NCBI GenBank assembly: GCA_004134995.1
Contig: REGP01000002.1
Span: 992,001 to 1,056,000, forward strand
Direction: 5' to 3'
Origin: Oxalobacteraceae bacterium CAVE-383
GTDB lineage: Bacteria > Pseudomonadota > Gammaproteobacteria > Burkholderiales > Burkholderiaceae_D
DNA: 64,000 nucleotides
In this document: piece after piece, positions 1 through 8,576 of the stretch
How positions within the stretch are numbered: the stretch's first letter is position 1
Layout of the letters: every line of letters begins with the position of its first letter
Program-made: the position numbers and the translations under genes
The notes under the pieces: model-generated
Seen by the model: the letters and a program-made list of their open reading frames with translations, nothing else
Told to the model about the DNA's origin: nothing
Databases searched by the model: none

Positions 1-963
1 CGTGCTCAGTAAATCGTAAACAGGCGAAATCTCAATACCTTCCTCGGAAACCATGAAGGAGATGTTTTTCAGATGATTGTCGCCGTTGCCGACCAGCAGA
101 TTGAATACCAGCCATTGAAACAGCCAAAGCCGGGCGGCTGACCGGACACGGCATTTTTCGATGAGATCGGAAAGCGTTCCCAGGGTCGCCGCGTTGTATT
201 TGAATCCTCGCGATTTATTCAACAACTGGCATGCGTCAATCATATGCAGGCGCAATACACGTCCATCTTTTATGGTGCGGTCGAATCGGTCCACGATATA
301 GACCGGTTGCGGTGTGTAATGGCGATGCACATTTGGCGCGGGCAATCCCAAGGCCTTGGCCAGGCGCATGACAAAATATTCATTGATGACAGTGGCCGGA
401 TATCGATCGTCCTGGGAGTTCGGCTTGAGGATATGTGTGGAAGGTTCGCCGATCAACGGTTCAAAGAGTTGTCCATTCCGGTAAACGATTGCCAATTTGT
501 GCTGCGCACCCGCCAGCGACATATGCTTGGGAGCATCGTGAGTCAGCGACAGGCGCGGAAGATTCCTGATTCGTTCGGACAGCGCCGCATCCGGCAATGG
601 CCGCAAGCCGGTCTGCGCCGGTGCATGGTCCTCTGGTGATATGAGAATCAGCGAACCTGCCGATTCCGCGCCGAAATAAGCCAGCAAGCCGAAGGAATCG
701 TCTTCCCTGATATCTGCTTCCTTGGCAAGCACGGTTCGAAGCGCTTCTTCGGGCAGCAAATTATCGAAATACCATTGCACCGGACGCAGGCTGGCCCCGT
801 CGACGTGCGACAGTTGCGTGCGCGGAAATGGGGGAGACAAGTCAAAGGCATGTTCCGAGGCGGCCCATGCCGGGTCGTAGTCGAATGCCCACAGATCGTT
901 GGCTTCCCGCAGCTTCCCGACGCGTTGCTCGTTGATGAACACATCGAGTTGACGCTCAGCCAT
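1..963 (-). CDS. hipA: HipA-type serine/threonine kinase toxin, 3' end cut by window edge
   Basis: This is the toxin kinase of a HipBA toxin-antitoxin pair. HipA kinases phosphorylate a cytosolic target (glutamyl-tRNA synthetase for E. coli HipA) and induce dormancy. The frame is open from the ATG at 963 to the window edge (321 codons; E. coli HipA has about 440), so the C-terminus is missing. It starts MAERQLDVFINEQRVGKL, the usual HipA N-subdomain opening. MSLAGAQHK has its Ser at residue 149, matching the E. coli HipA Ser150 autophosphorylation loop. The catalytic loop GNGDNHLKN puts the catalytic Asp at 295, and PVYDLLS puts the metal-binding Asp near 317. All key residues visible are intact, so the kinase looks active. 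It overlaps hipB by 8 bp, as expected for translational coupling. The target in this organism cannot be told. Confidence 0.93.
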   Translation of the reverse strand, partial: MAERQLDVFINEQRVGKLREANDLWAFDYDPAWAASEHAFDLSPPFPRTQLSHVDGASLRPVQWYFDNLLPEEALRTVLAKEADIREDDSFGLLAYFGAESAGSLILISPEDHAPAQTGLRPLPDAALSERIRNLPRLSLTHDAPKHMSLAGAQHKLAIVYRNGQLFEPLIGEPSTHILKPNSQDDRYPATVINEYFVMRLAKALGLPAPNVHRHYTPQPVYIVDRFDRTIKDGRVLRLHMIDACQLLNKSRGFKYNAATLGTLSDLIEKCRVRSAARLWLFQWLVFNLLVGNGDNHLKNISFMVSEEGIEISPVYDLLST

Positions 964-1270
964 TCGCCGGACCTTCGGTCGTCTTTTTCTTGTTGCGGAG
1001 CGCCCTCGGCTTCAGGCCCGTTTTCTTTAATTTTTCGAGTTCCGGCAGGGCGGATTGGGGAATATCGATAATGACCTTGAGCCCAAGTTCGTCGAGCAGC
1101 CTGAACACGCGGCCTATCTGTACGGTTTCTTTTCCATGCTCGACATCGCCGACAAATACCGCGCCGACATTGGCGCTGCCGGCGACGTCGTCAAGGCGCA
1201 AGTTGTGGGCGTGCCGGGTTGCGCGAATCAGTAATCCCAATTCTGCAGTTGAACCGATCGGAATTTTCAT
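956..1270 (-). CDS. hipB: HipB-type XRE-family antitoxin and repressor
   Basis: This 104-residue protein has one XRE/Cro-type helix-turn-helix (about residues 10-65, with LGLLIRATRHAHNLRLDDVA in the recognition region) and a basic C-terminal tail (PRALRNKKKTTEG). It lies directly upstream of hipA, and its stop overlaps the hipA start. HipB antitoxins bind and neutralise HipA and repress their own operon by binding repeated operators. The upstream DNA here carries three such operator-like repeats. There is no Shine-Dalgarno sequence before the ATG (the preceding bases are CTCCCC), and a TATAAT box ends six bases upstream, so the mRNA may be leaderless. The family assignment is firm; the leaderless start is inference. 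Confidence 0.9.
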   Translation of the reverse strand: MKIPIGSTAELGLLIRATRHAHNLRLDDVAGSANVGAVFVGDVEHGKETVQIGRVFRLLDELGLKVIIDIPQSALPELEKLKKTGLKPRALRNKKKTTEGPANG

Positions 1271-1276
1271 GGGGAG

Positions 1277-1397
1277 ATTATATATGCGATTGCATAGATT
1301 TTGTGCTGCAATCCCTCTTTAGTTAAGAAATATATGCGATCGGGTATATTTTTATGATTTTCTTCATTTGTGCCGGTAAAAATATGCGACCGGATAT
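1277..1397 (-). promoter_or_regulatory. hipBA promoter with three operator-like repeats at 50-bp spacing
   Basis: Three imperfect palindromes of the form ATATGCG-N2-(C/T)G(C/G)(A/G)TAT lie at 1282-1297, 1332-1347 and 1382-1397, each exactly 50 bp from the next. Sites 2 and 3 are also followed by the same TATTTTTAT tract. The half-site resembles the TATCC half-site of E. coli HipB operators but with a shorter spacer. A perfect minus-strand -10 (TATAAT) at 1277-1282 touches site 1, so repressor bound there would block RNA polymerase. Confidence 0.7.
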
Positions 1398-1413
1398 ATT
1401 TTTATAATCGGCG

Positions 1414-3051
1414 CTAAGCCTGCGACAACGCCGGCGGATTATTGATCGTCCGCATCGGCACCGGTTTGCTTGAGGGCGCGCCGATTGCGCTGTGCGCCGG
1501 TACATCGTTCAGGCGGAATGTGGCGATTGCGTTCGCGAGCGTGATCGATTGCTCCTGCAGGCTTTCGGCGGCCGCCGCTGCCTGTTCCACCAACGCCGCA
1601 TTCTGCTGCGTGATGTCGTCGATCTGGCCCAGCGCGTGGCTGACTTCGCCGATGCCCACGCTCTGTTCTTCGCTGGCGGCGGTGATGCCGCCCATGATCT
1701 GCTCCACGCGGTGCACCGAATCGACGATATCGGTCATGGTCTTGCCGGCGTCGTCGACCAGCTTGCTGCCGGTATCGACCTTGCTCACCGAATCGCCGAT
1801 CAGCGCTTTGATTTCTTTTGCCGCCATCGCCGAGCGCTGCGCCAGGCTGCGCACTTCGCTGGCCACCACGGCAAAGCCGCGGCCCGATTCGCCGGCGCGC
1901 GCCGCTTCCACCGCTGCGTTCAACGCCAGGATGTTGGTCTGGAAGGCGATGCCGTCGATGACGCTGATGATGTCGATCATCTTGCGCGAACTGTCCTTGA
2001 TCGATCCCATGGTATCGACCACGTTGCCGATGACCTTGCCGCCCCGGACCGCATGATCGGTGGCCGAGGCCACCAGCTGATTGGCCTGGCGGGCGCTGTC
2101 CGCGTTCTGCGAAACCTTCGCGCTCAGCAGATCCAGCGAGCTGACGGTTTCTTCCAGATTGGAAGCCTGCGATTCGGTGCGGTTGGAAAGATCCAGATTG
2201 CCGGCGGCGATTTCCTGCGACGCGACGTTGATGACCGCGGCGCTCTGCTTGATCTCGTTGATCATGCCAATCAGATTGCCCTGCATGGCGCCCAGGGCAT
2301 TCACCAGTTGACCGGCCTCGTCGCGTGCGCCGCTCTGGATGGCGGTCGTCAGGTCGCCGGCGGAAATCGTATCGGCAATGGCGCTGGCGCTTAACAGCGG
2401 CGCGATGATCGAGCGCCGGATATACCATGTGGAAAATCCGCCCAGCAGCAAGGTAAATACGCCCATCCCGATCATGCTTGCCTGCGCATGCTGGAAGCTT
2501 GTGCGCGATGCGCTGTCGGCAATTGCCATTTCTTTCTGCTGGAACGACGCCAGCGCGCCGAGGCTCTCGACCCACTGTGCATGGACGGGCACGAATTCGC
2601 TCTTGAGCATCTGGCCCGCATCGAAATAGTTATTGGTGCTCACCGCGGCGCGGATTTTTTCAACAACCGCAAATACCTGTGCCTTGCGCGCCGCCGCGGT
2701 GTTCAGCAATGACTTCGATTCCCCGGTATCGGAAAATGCCGCCAGTTTCTGCGCATCCGCATCGTAGGTGGCAATGATCTGGCTGACGTGGGCGTTTTCG
2801 GCTTTGCCTTCCGTCATGTCGGCGGGGCTGACTACTTTTTGCAGTGCCAGCGCCAGGCCCGCGCTGCTTTCGCGCATGGCCATCGCCGAGGTCAGGCCCG
2901 CGACTTTTTTGCCGATGATGAATTCGCTGTTGGCCTGCAGTTGGCTCATGCGCCACAAGCCGGTCAGCAGCATGATCAGCGCGCATGCCAGGACGACGCA
3001 AAAACCCAGCGCAAGTCGTGTCCCAATCTTGAGATTTGAAATAAAGGACAT
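1414..3051 (-). CDS. Methyl-accepting chemotaxis protein
   Basis: This is a 545-residue transmembrane chemoreceptor that would pass a periplasmic signal to CheA/CheW. I chose the ATG at 3051 because AAGGGG lies nine bases upstream; the frame extends 12 codons further without a better site. The start [17 protein letters not shown] leads into a first membrane helix (about 15-35). A periplasmic helical ligand domain, a second helix (about 192-212, [15 protein letters not shown]), HAMP and the signalling domain follow. The hairpin tip is the conserved block around residues 365-405 ([19 protein letters not shown] then [11 protein letters not shown]). The C-terminus ends PALSQA with no CheR-docking pentapeptide. 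The ligand is unknown. It lies upstream of hipBA on the same strand, but the 143-bp gap holds the hipBA promoter, so they are probably separate units. Confidence 0.93.
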   Translation of the reverse strand: MSFISNLKIGTRLALGFCVVLACALIMLLTGLWRMSQLQANSEFIIGKKVAGLTSAMAMRESSAGLALALQKVVSPADMTEGKAENAHVSQIIATYDADAQKLAAFSDTGESKSLLNTAAARKAQVFAVVEKIRAAVSTNNYFDAGQMLKSEFVPVHAQWVESLGALASFQQKEMAIADSASRTSFQHAQASMIGMGVFTLLLGGFSTWYIRRSIIAPLLSASAIADTISAGDLTTAIQSGARDEAGQLVNALGAMQGNLIGMINEIKQSAAVINVASQEIAAGNLDLSNRTESQASNLEETVSSLDLLSAKVSQNADSARQANQLVASATDHAVRGGKVIGNVVDTMGSIKDSSRKMIDIISVIDGIAFQTNILALNAAVEAARAGESGRGFAVVASEVRSLAQRSAMAAKEIKALIGDSVSKVDTGSKLVDDAGKTMTDIVDSVHRVEQIMGGITAASEEQSVGIGEVSHALGQIDDITQQNAALVEQAAAAAESLQEQSITLANAIATFRLNDVPAHSAIGAPSSKPVPMRTINNPPALSQA

Positions 3052-3331
3052 GCAATTTCCCCTTGAATAGTCGAATTGTTCGCGCACTGGATTTTGTTGA
3101 TCTTGTCCGTTTTATAACGACGCAGTGCATAGGCGATTGCGCATCTTAACGACTGTCAGGTAAAGCCGCGATGTTAAATAGTAATAGTTTTATGCATTAA
3201 TTGCATGGGAGAAAAGGAGGAGATGGCGATTTATATGAAGACTGCACCAGGATGGCGTGCAACGCCCGGAAATCGGGCAGTCTGGCGGTGTGAGCCGTCA
3301 CGAAACGGTCATAAAAAGTATTGTAAAGCTG

Positions 3332-3770
3332 TCATGACGGCGTAGCGCCCAATGCCTGCGCCTGCGCCTGCGCCATGCGCCGCCAGTCCGCGGGCGTCAT
3401 GCCGGCATGTTCCTTGAAAGCGCGCATGAAGGCGGCCACGGATTGATAGCCGACCGATTCGGCCACGGACTCGGTGGATATCGAGGGATTGCGCAATGCG
3501 TTGGCGGCCGGCCATGCCGGGGCCGCCGGCGCGCACGATCAATCTGGCCGGCAGATAGGCATGCACCAGCCGGTCGTGCGGTGCGGTCAGGATGAAACGG
3601 CCGCACAACATTTCCAGGCGATCGCCGGTTCCGGCATTTTCACTGACGGTGAGATTCAGATTCTTGCGTTCGGTTGCCGGCGCCGGCCGTCTGATGCCGC
3701 CGTCGCGCAGGATGTGCGCCGCGCCATGCGCCAGCACCACAATGTCGCCCGCCGCATTTTGCCGTGCCTG
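3332..3770 (-). pseudogene. Remnant of an AraC-family regulator (cupin part and C-terminal HTH in different frames)
   Basis: Two pieces of one regulator survive on the minus strand. One frame (about 3770 down to 3535) encodes GDIVVLAHGAAHILRDGG and LEMLCGRFILTAP, typical of the cupin_6 sensing domain of AraC-like regulators. A second frame (about 3510 down to the TGA at 3332) encodes ANALRNPSISTESVAESVGY followed by QSVAAFMRAFKEHAGMTPAD, the second half of an AraC DNA-binding domain. The stretch normally between them (end of the cupin, linker, first HTH) is gone, and the two parts are out of frame. The N-terminus before the cupin core is also unrecognisable. This is best read as a decayed gene with an internal deletion. 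Confidence 0.8.
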
Positions 3771-3977
3771 GTCCGTATGGAAGAAAAGAATAAATGATAA
3801 TCGATCAGTCTTTCCCTGGCTCGAAAGAACAACAAAGTTGGATTTATTGGGGGAGGCTGGTATTGTTTGGTTATATTGACGAAATGCATGCTTTCCGTAC
3901 TGCAAGATACGACGGGCTATAAAAACAGAAATTTCAAGTGCGATTCATGGTGAAGCCTGAGGGGGCATCAGAAAAGT

Positions 3978-5960
3978 ATGAATAATTCTGCATGGGGAAA
4001 TAGACAAAAGAAGGTGTTTCGTCCGGTCCGGCTCGGCCATTTGACGATCCTGACCGTGTCCGCGATGGCCATGGCGCAGAGTGCGAATGCAAATGCGCCG
4101 AATTTCGCCGATATGTCGATCGAGGAACTGGCCAATGTCCAGATCACGTCGGTATCCAAAAAGCGCGAAAGCCTGGCCGACGCGCCGGCATCCATTTATG
4201 TCATTACAAATGACGATATCAGACGGTCCGGCGCCACCACGCTGCCGGAAGCCTTGCGGCTTGCGCCCAATCTCCAGGTTGCCCAGGCCAGCGCCAGCGG
4301 CTATGGAATCAGCGCGCGCGGGCAAAGCGGCAGCAGCAACGGCGCGCCCAACAAGCTGCTGGTGCTGATCGACGGACGTTCGGTATATACACCGCTGTTT
4401 TCCGGCGTTTTCTGGGATGTGCAGGACGTCATGCTCGAAGATGTCGATCGTATCGAGGTCATCAGCGGTCCGGGCGGCACGCTGTGGGGATCGAATGCGG
4501 TCAATGGCGTCATCAACGTGATTACGCGTTCATCGAAAGACACGCAGGGCACGCTGGTCGCGGGCAGCGCCGGCAACCACGGCGGCGAGGGGGCATTCCG
4601 CCAGGGCGGCGAATTGGGCAATGGCGGCGCCTTTCGCGTCTACGGAAAATATTCCGATCACGACGATACCAAAACGGCAAGCGGCAGCGCGGTCACGGAT
4701 GGCTGGCACAAGACGCAGGCGGGTTTCCGGGCCGACTGGGACGGCGCGCAGGGCAAGGTCGCGGTCATGGGAAATATCTATGATGCGAATATCGGGCAGC
4801 CCGCGCCCGGCGCCGTCAACATAACGGGCCTCACTCCCACGCTCGGCGCCATCTCGGCCTCCGGCGCCAATCTCACTGCCGACTGGACCCATCGGCTGGA
4901 AGGCGGTTCCAGCGTCAATGTGCAGGCTTACTATGACCGCACCACCCGGAATGTGCCGCCTTTCTTTGACGAAACGCTGGATATTGTCGATCTGCAACTG
5001 CAGCACACGCTCAAGCCATGGGGCATGCATAGCGTGGTCTGGGGCGGCGGTTTCCGGCACGCCAGAGACAATGTCGCCAACGGCGCCATCATTTCCTTCC
5101 TGCCGGCTCTGGCGAACCAGAACTGGACCAATATTTTTGCGCAGGACGAGATGGCCTTGCGCGATGACTTGCGTCTGATCGTCGGTGCACGGGTCGAGCG
5201 TAATCCCTATACCGGCAATGAGTTCTTGCCGAATGCGAGACTGGCCTGGACGCCGGCCACGGGCCATCTGCTTTGGACCGCGGCGTCCCGTACCGTGCGC
5301 GCGCCTTCGCGCCTCGATGTCGATCTGTTCTTCCCGAGTTCAGGACCGCCTTTCATCCTGCGCGGCGGCCCCCAGGTGGTTTCCGAGGTGGCCAAGGTGT
5401 ATGAAATCGGCTATCGCGGCACCATATCGCCGAAATTCAGCTGGTCGGTGACCGCTTTCCATAACATCTACGATAACCTGCAAACGCAGGAAACGGATCC
5501 CAGCCTCACCTTTGTCACGCTCGGCAGCACGATGGAGGGCAAGGCTACCGGCGTTGAAACCTGGGGCTCGTATCAGCTCACACAGGATTGGCGTTTAAGC
5601 GCCGGCCTGACCATGCTCGATGAAGTCCTGCGCTTGAAGCCGGGCAGCCTCGCCGCGGCCAATTCGCCCGATATCTCAGGGAGAAATCCCCAGCATACCT
5701 GGAGCCTGCGTTCATCATGGAACGTGACGCCAAGCTGCGAGTTCGACCTTGCCGTGCGCCGCGTCGCGGCGCTGACCTCGCCGGATGTTCCCGCATATAC
5801 GGCGGTCGATGCGCGTCTCGGATGGAAGCTGCGCCCTGATCTTCAGCTTGCCGTCGTCGGCCAGAACCTGTTCGGCACCCAGCATGGCGAATTCAATCCG
5901 GTAGCCACGCGCAGCGAAATCCCGACTACCGTCGCCGTGACGTTGCTATGGAAATTCTGA
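3978..5960 (+). CDS. TonB-dependent receptor-like outer-membrane protein
   Basis: This 660-residue outer-membrane protein has an N-terminal signal region (about 1-38, ending near SANANA), a plug domain (about 60-170: SLADAPASIYVITNDDIR, LVLIDGRSVYTPLFSGVFWD, EVISGPGGTLWGSNAVNGVI) and a beta-barrel to the C-terminal aromatic residue (LLWKF). Receptors of this size usually import siderophores, vitamins or small organic compounds using TonB energy. It is the first gene of a tight signalling operon: its end overlaps the YfiR-like gene by 13 bp, and a hybrid kinase and a c-di-GMP phosphodiesterase follow. It may therefore be a sensor as well as, or instead of, an importer. No clear N-terminal FecA-type signalling domain is seen before the plug. 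The ligand is unknown. Confidence 0.9.
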   Translation: MNNSAWGNRQKKVFRPVRLGHLTILTVSAMAMAQSANANAPNFADMSIEELANVQITSVSKKRESLADAPASIYVITNDDIRRSGATTLPEALRLAPNLQVAQASASGYGISARGQSGSSNGAPNKLLVLIDGRSVYTPLFSGVFWDVQDVMLEDVDRIEVISGPGGTLWGSNAVNGVINVITRSSKDTQGTLVAGSAGNHGGEGAFRQGGELGNGGAFRVYGKYSDHDDTKTASGSAVTDGWHKTQAGFRADWDGAQGKVAVMGNIYDANIGQPAPGAVNITGLTPTLGAISASGANLTADWTHRLEGGSSVNVQAYYDRTTRNVPPFFDETLDIVDLQLQHTLKPWGMHSVVWGGGFRHARDNVANGAIISFLPALANQNWTNIFAQDEMALRDDLRLIVGARVERNPYTGNEFLPNARLAWTPATGHLLWTAASRTVRAPSRLDVDLFFPSSGPPFILRGGPQVVSEVAKVYEIGYRGTISPKFSWSVTAFHNIYDNLQTQETDPSLTFVTLGSTMEGKATGVETWGSYQLTQDWRLSAGLTMLDEVLRLKPGSLAAANSPDISGRNPQHTWSLRSSWNVTPSCEFDLAVRRVAALTSPDVPAYTAVDARLGWKLRPDLQLAVVGQNLFGTQHGEFNPVATRSEIPTTVAVTLLWKF

Positions 5961-6541
5961 TCGTTTCCTGTAATTGCCTGGGCCGGCGATTACGATTGAG
6001 ATGGTTTTTGTTTCTGGCGGCCTGCTTGCTTACTTCACTGGCCTGCGCGGTCAACGCGCAAAATTCGGGCAATGTCGAAATCCAGATCAAGGCCGCTTAT
6101 CTGCTCAAATTCGGCAACTATGTCGAATGGCCGCCTGAAACCTTCACAGGCGCCGACAAATCGTTTCGGATCGGCATCGTAGGCGCCGATGAACTGGCCG
6201 ACGAACTGGCGCAAATGGTCGTCGGCCGCGCCGTCAACGGCCGTCCCATTACCGTACGCAAGCTGCGGGCGGGGGAATCGACGAGCGATATGCATTTGCT
6301 GTTTATCGGTTATCCGCCCGGCGCCCGGCTGACGGATTTGCTGGCGCAGCTTCAGGGACGCCCCACGCTGGTGGTGACGGATTCGCAGGAAGCATTGGCA
6401 TACGGCAGCATGATCAACTTCGTTGTGGTCGACGGCCGCTTGCGGTTTGAGGTAGCGCCGAAAAATGCCGCGCGCGGAAAAATCGATATCAGCGCCCGGC
6501 TGCTGGCCACGGCGTTCAAGGTAAAGGCCGAGCCATCATGA
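5948..6541 (+). CDS. Periplasmic YfiR-like protein (DUF4154)
   Basis: This 197-residue protein has a hydrophobic N-terminal signal (about 18-36: WFLFLAACLLTSLACA), then a DUF4154/YfiR domain (about 42-190). Family features visible are IQIKAAYLLKFGNYVEWP near the start of the mature part and GSMINFVVVDGRLRFEVAP near the end. YfiR of Pseudomonas is a periplasmic repressor that controls the membrane diguanylate cyclase YfiN. Relatives are commonly found between TonB-like receptors and histidine kinases, as here. It overlaps the receptor gene by 13 bp and the kinase gene by 4 bp (ATGA), so it is very likely co-translated with both. Its probable job is to pass a periplasmic state to the kinase next door; that is inference from context. 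Confidence 0.88.
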   Translation: MEILIVSCNCLGRRLRLRWFLFLAACLLTSLACAVNAQNSGNVEIQIKAAYLLKFGNYVEWPPETFTGADKSFRIGIVGADELADELAQMVVGRAVNGRPITVRKLRAGESTSDMHLLFIGYPPGARLTDLLAQLQGRPTLVVTDSQEALAYGSMINFVVVDGRLRFEVAPKNAARGKIDISARLLATAFKVKAEPS

Positions 6542-8559
6542 AACGTCTGCGCATGGCGACGATCCAGCACAAGGTGCTTGGCGTGGTGCTGTTGACCACG
6601 CTGGTGGCGGTCATCACCGCGCTGGGAGCCATCATTGCATACAGCTTCAAGACCGGTCACGACGATCTGATCAAGGATCTGGCCACCCAGTCCGAACTGC
6701 TTGGCCACATGACCGCCCCCGCGCTGACCTTCAACGACCGCAAACTGGCGGCGGAAAACCTCAGCCTGTTCCGCTTCCGTCCGACGCTGCGCGCCGCCGC
6801 GATTTACGATACGAATGGCGTGCTGTTCGCTACCTACACCGCCCCCGGCGATCGCGTGGTATTTCCGTCGCGGGCATTGCGCGACACCAGCTTCATCGAG
6901 GATACGGATCTCATCGTCTACAAGAATATTTACGATAACGGCGAGTTTCTCGGCACGGTCTATTTGCGCGACCGGTATCCGCTGCTCAAGAAGGCAGTCG
7001 GTTTTGTCGGCATCGCGGCCGTTGCGACGACCATCGCGATGCTGGTGGCGTTTTTGTTCAGCCTGCGTCTGCAGCGTCTGGTGACAGGACCGATTCTCGC
7101 CATTGCGCGGGTGGCGCGGGAAGTGGGCCAGAGCCGCGACTATTCCCAGCGCACGATCAAAGCCAGCAATGACGAAGTGGGGGTGCTGAGCGATTCGTTT
7201 AACGACATGCTCGCCCAGATGGAGTTCCGCACCGCTGAATTGCTGCACTCGAATCAGGAAATCGCGCGCGAGGCCACGCAACGTTCCGCCGCGCAGCAGG
7301 AAATCATGCGGCTCAACGAGGCGCTCGAAAATCGCGTGCGCCAGCGTACGGCGGAACTCGAAACGGCGAACGCGCATTTGCAGATTGCGAAAGCGTCGGC
7401 CGATGAGGCCAACCAGGCCAAGTCGGCCTTCCTGTCCAGCATGAGCCACGAACTGCGCACGCCGCTCAATGCGATTCTCGGCTTTGCACAACTGCTCACG
7501 TCGCAGTTATCGGAATCGCCAGGCAAGCGGGAGGAGTTTGTCGGCTTCATCCTCAAGGCCGGCAATCATTTGCTGGTATTGATCAATGAAATCCTGGATC
7601 TCGCAAAAATCGAATCGGGCACTTTAACGTTGTCGCTGGAACCCGTTGCGCTGCTCGATGTGATGCAGGAGTGCGAAAAAATGATTGCGCCGATAGCAGG
7701 CAAGCGCGCCATCACGTTGGCGTTCTCCGTGGACGGCAACGTCCATGTGACAGCGGATCGAACCCGGCTCAAGCAGATATTGCTCAATCTCCTTTCCAAT
7801 GCGATCAAGTACAACCGGGAGGGCGGCTCGATTGAAATCAGTACAGTGGCCAGCGGCGAGTGCGTTCGCATCGCGGTCAAGGATACCGGCAATGGCTTGT
7901 CGCCGGCGCAGATCGAGCAGATTTTCCAACCCTTCAACCGGCTTGGGCAGGAAGTCGGCCCGGAAGAAGGGACCGGCATCGGATTGGTTGTCACCAAACG
8001 GCTGATTGAAATGATGAACGGTGAAATCGGCGTGGAAAGCGAGGTTGGCGCCGGCAGCGTTTTTTGGCTCACCTTGCAGGCGTGCGATACGGTACGCAAC
8101 GGCCATGTGCCGGAACTGGAAAAGCTCGGCGCGATAGCGGCTGGCAACGGAAGTATGCCGACCGTGCACAGTATTCTCTATGTTGAAGACAATCCGGCAA
8201 ATCTGAGATTGGTGCAGGAAATCATCAACTTGAGACCGGATTTTCATTTGCTGACCGCCTCGGATGCCGGGCTCGGCATTGAAATAGCGCGGGCGCATCA
8301 GCCCAGGCTGATCCTGATGGATTTGAATTTGCCGGGAATCAGCGGAATCGACGCATTGAAGAAATTGCAATCGGATACCTTGACGGCGCATATTCCGGTC
8401 ATTGCCCTCACCGCCAATGCGATGCCGCGCGATATTGAGAGAGGATTGGCGGAAGGCTTCATCGGTTACCTTACCAAACCTATCGATATCGGCAGGTTCC
8501 TTACCGTCGTCGACCAGGCACTGGAAAAATATTCGGGCCGCACCGGGGCGGACGGATAA
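6538..8559 (+). CDS. Hybrid sensor histidine kinase with receiver domain
   Basis: This 673-residue membrane kinase has TM1 at about 12-38, a periplasmic domain of about 120 residues (CHASE8-like in length and content), TM2 at about 158-182, HAMP, a coiled coil, HisKA with phospho-acceptor His304 (FLSSMSHELRTPLNAILGF) and HATPase_c (N box LLNLLSNAIKYN, G boxes DTGNGLS and GTGIGLVVTKR). A C-terminal receiver domain has phospho-acceptor Asp595 (LILMDLNLPG). All catalytic residues are present. It overlaps the YfiR-like gene by 4 bp and is 17 bp from the REC-GGDEF-EAL gene, its likely output partner. The periplasmic domain is the natural place to read the YfiR-like protein. Confidence 0.93.
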   Translation: MKRLRMATIQHKVLGVVLLTTLVAVITALGAIIAYSFKTGHDDLIKDLATQSELLGHMTAPALTFNDRKLAAENLSLFRFRPTLRAAAIYDTNGVLFATYTAPGDRVVFPSRALRDTSFIEDTDLIVYKNIYDNGEFLGTVYLRDRYPLLKKAVGFVGIAAVATTIAMLVAFLFSLRLQRLVTGPILAIARVAREVGQSRDYSQRTIKASNDEVGVLSDSFNDMLAQMEFRTAELLHSNQEIAREATQRSAAQQEIMRLNEALENRVRQRTAELETANAHLQIAKASADEANQAKSAFLSSMSHELRTPLNAILGFAQLLTSQLSESPGKREEFVGFILKAGNHLLVLINEILDLAKIESGTLTLSLEPVALLDVMQECEKMIAPIAGKRAITLAFSVDGNVHVTADRTRLKQILLNLLSNAIKYNREGGSIEISTVASGECVRIAVKDTGNGLSPAQIEQIFQPFNRLGQEVGPEEGTGIGLVVTKRLIEMMNGEIGVESEVGAGSVFWLTLQACDTVRNGHVPELEKLGAIAAGNGSMPTVHSILYVEDNPANLRLVQEIINLRPDFHLLTASDAGLGIEIARAHQPRLILMDLNLPGISGIDALKKLQSDTLTAHIPVIALTANAMPRDIERGLAEGFIGYLTKPIDIGRFLTVVDQALEKYSGRTGADG

Positions 8560-8576
8560 ATCTTGGAGAAAGTTTC

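Noticed and set aside
648..944. Short minus-strand ORF inside the hipA region
   Set aside because: It is out of frame with hipA, whose own frame carries all kinase motifs and remains open to the window edge.
3223..3345. Possible 40-codon ORF with an AAGGAGG just upstream
   Set aside because: The SD is two bases from the first ATG and 14 from the second, both poor spacings; it overlaps the AraC remnant and resembles nothing known.
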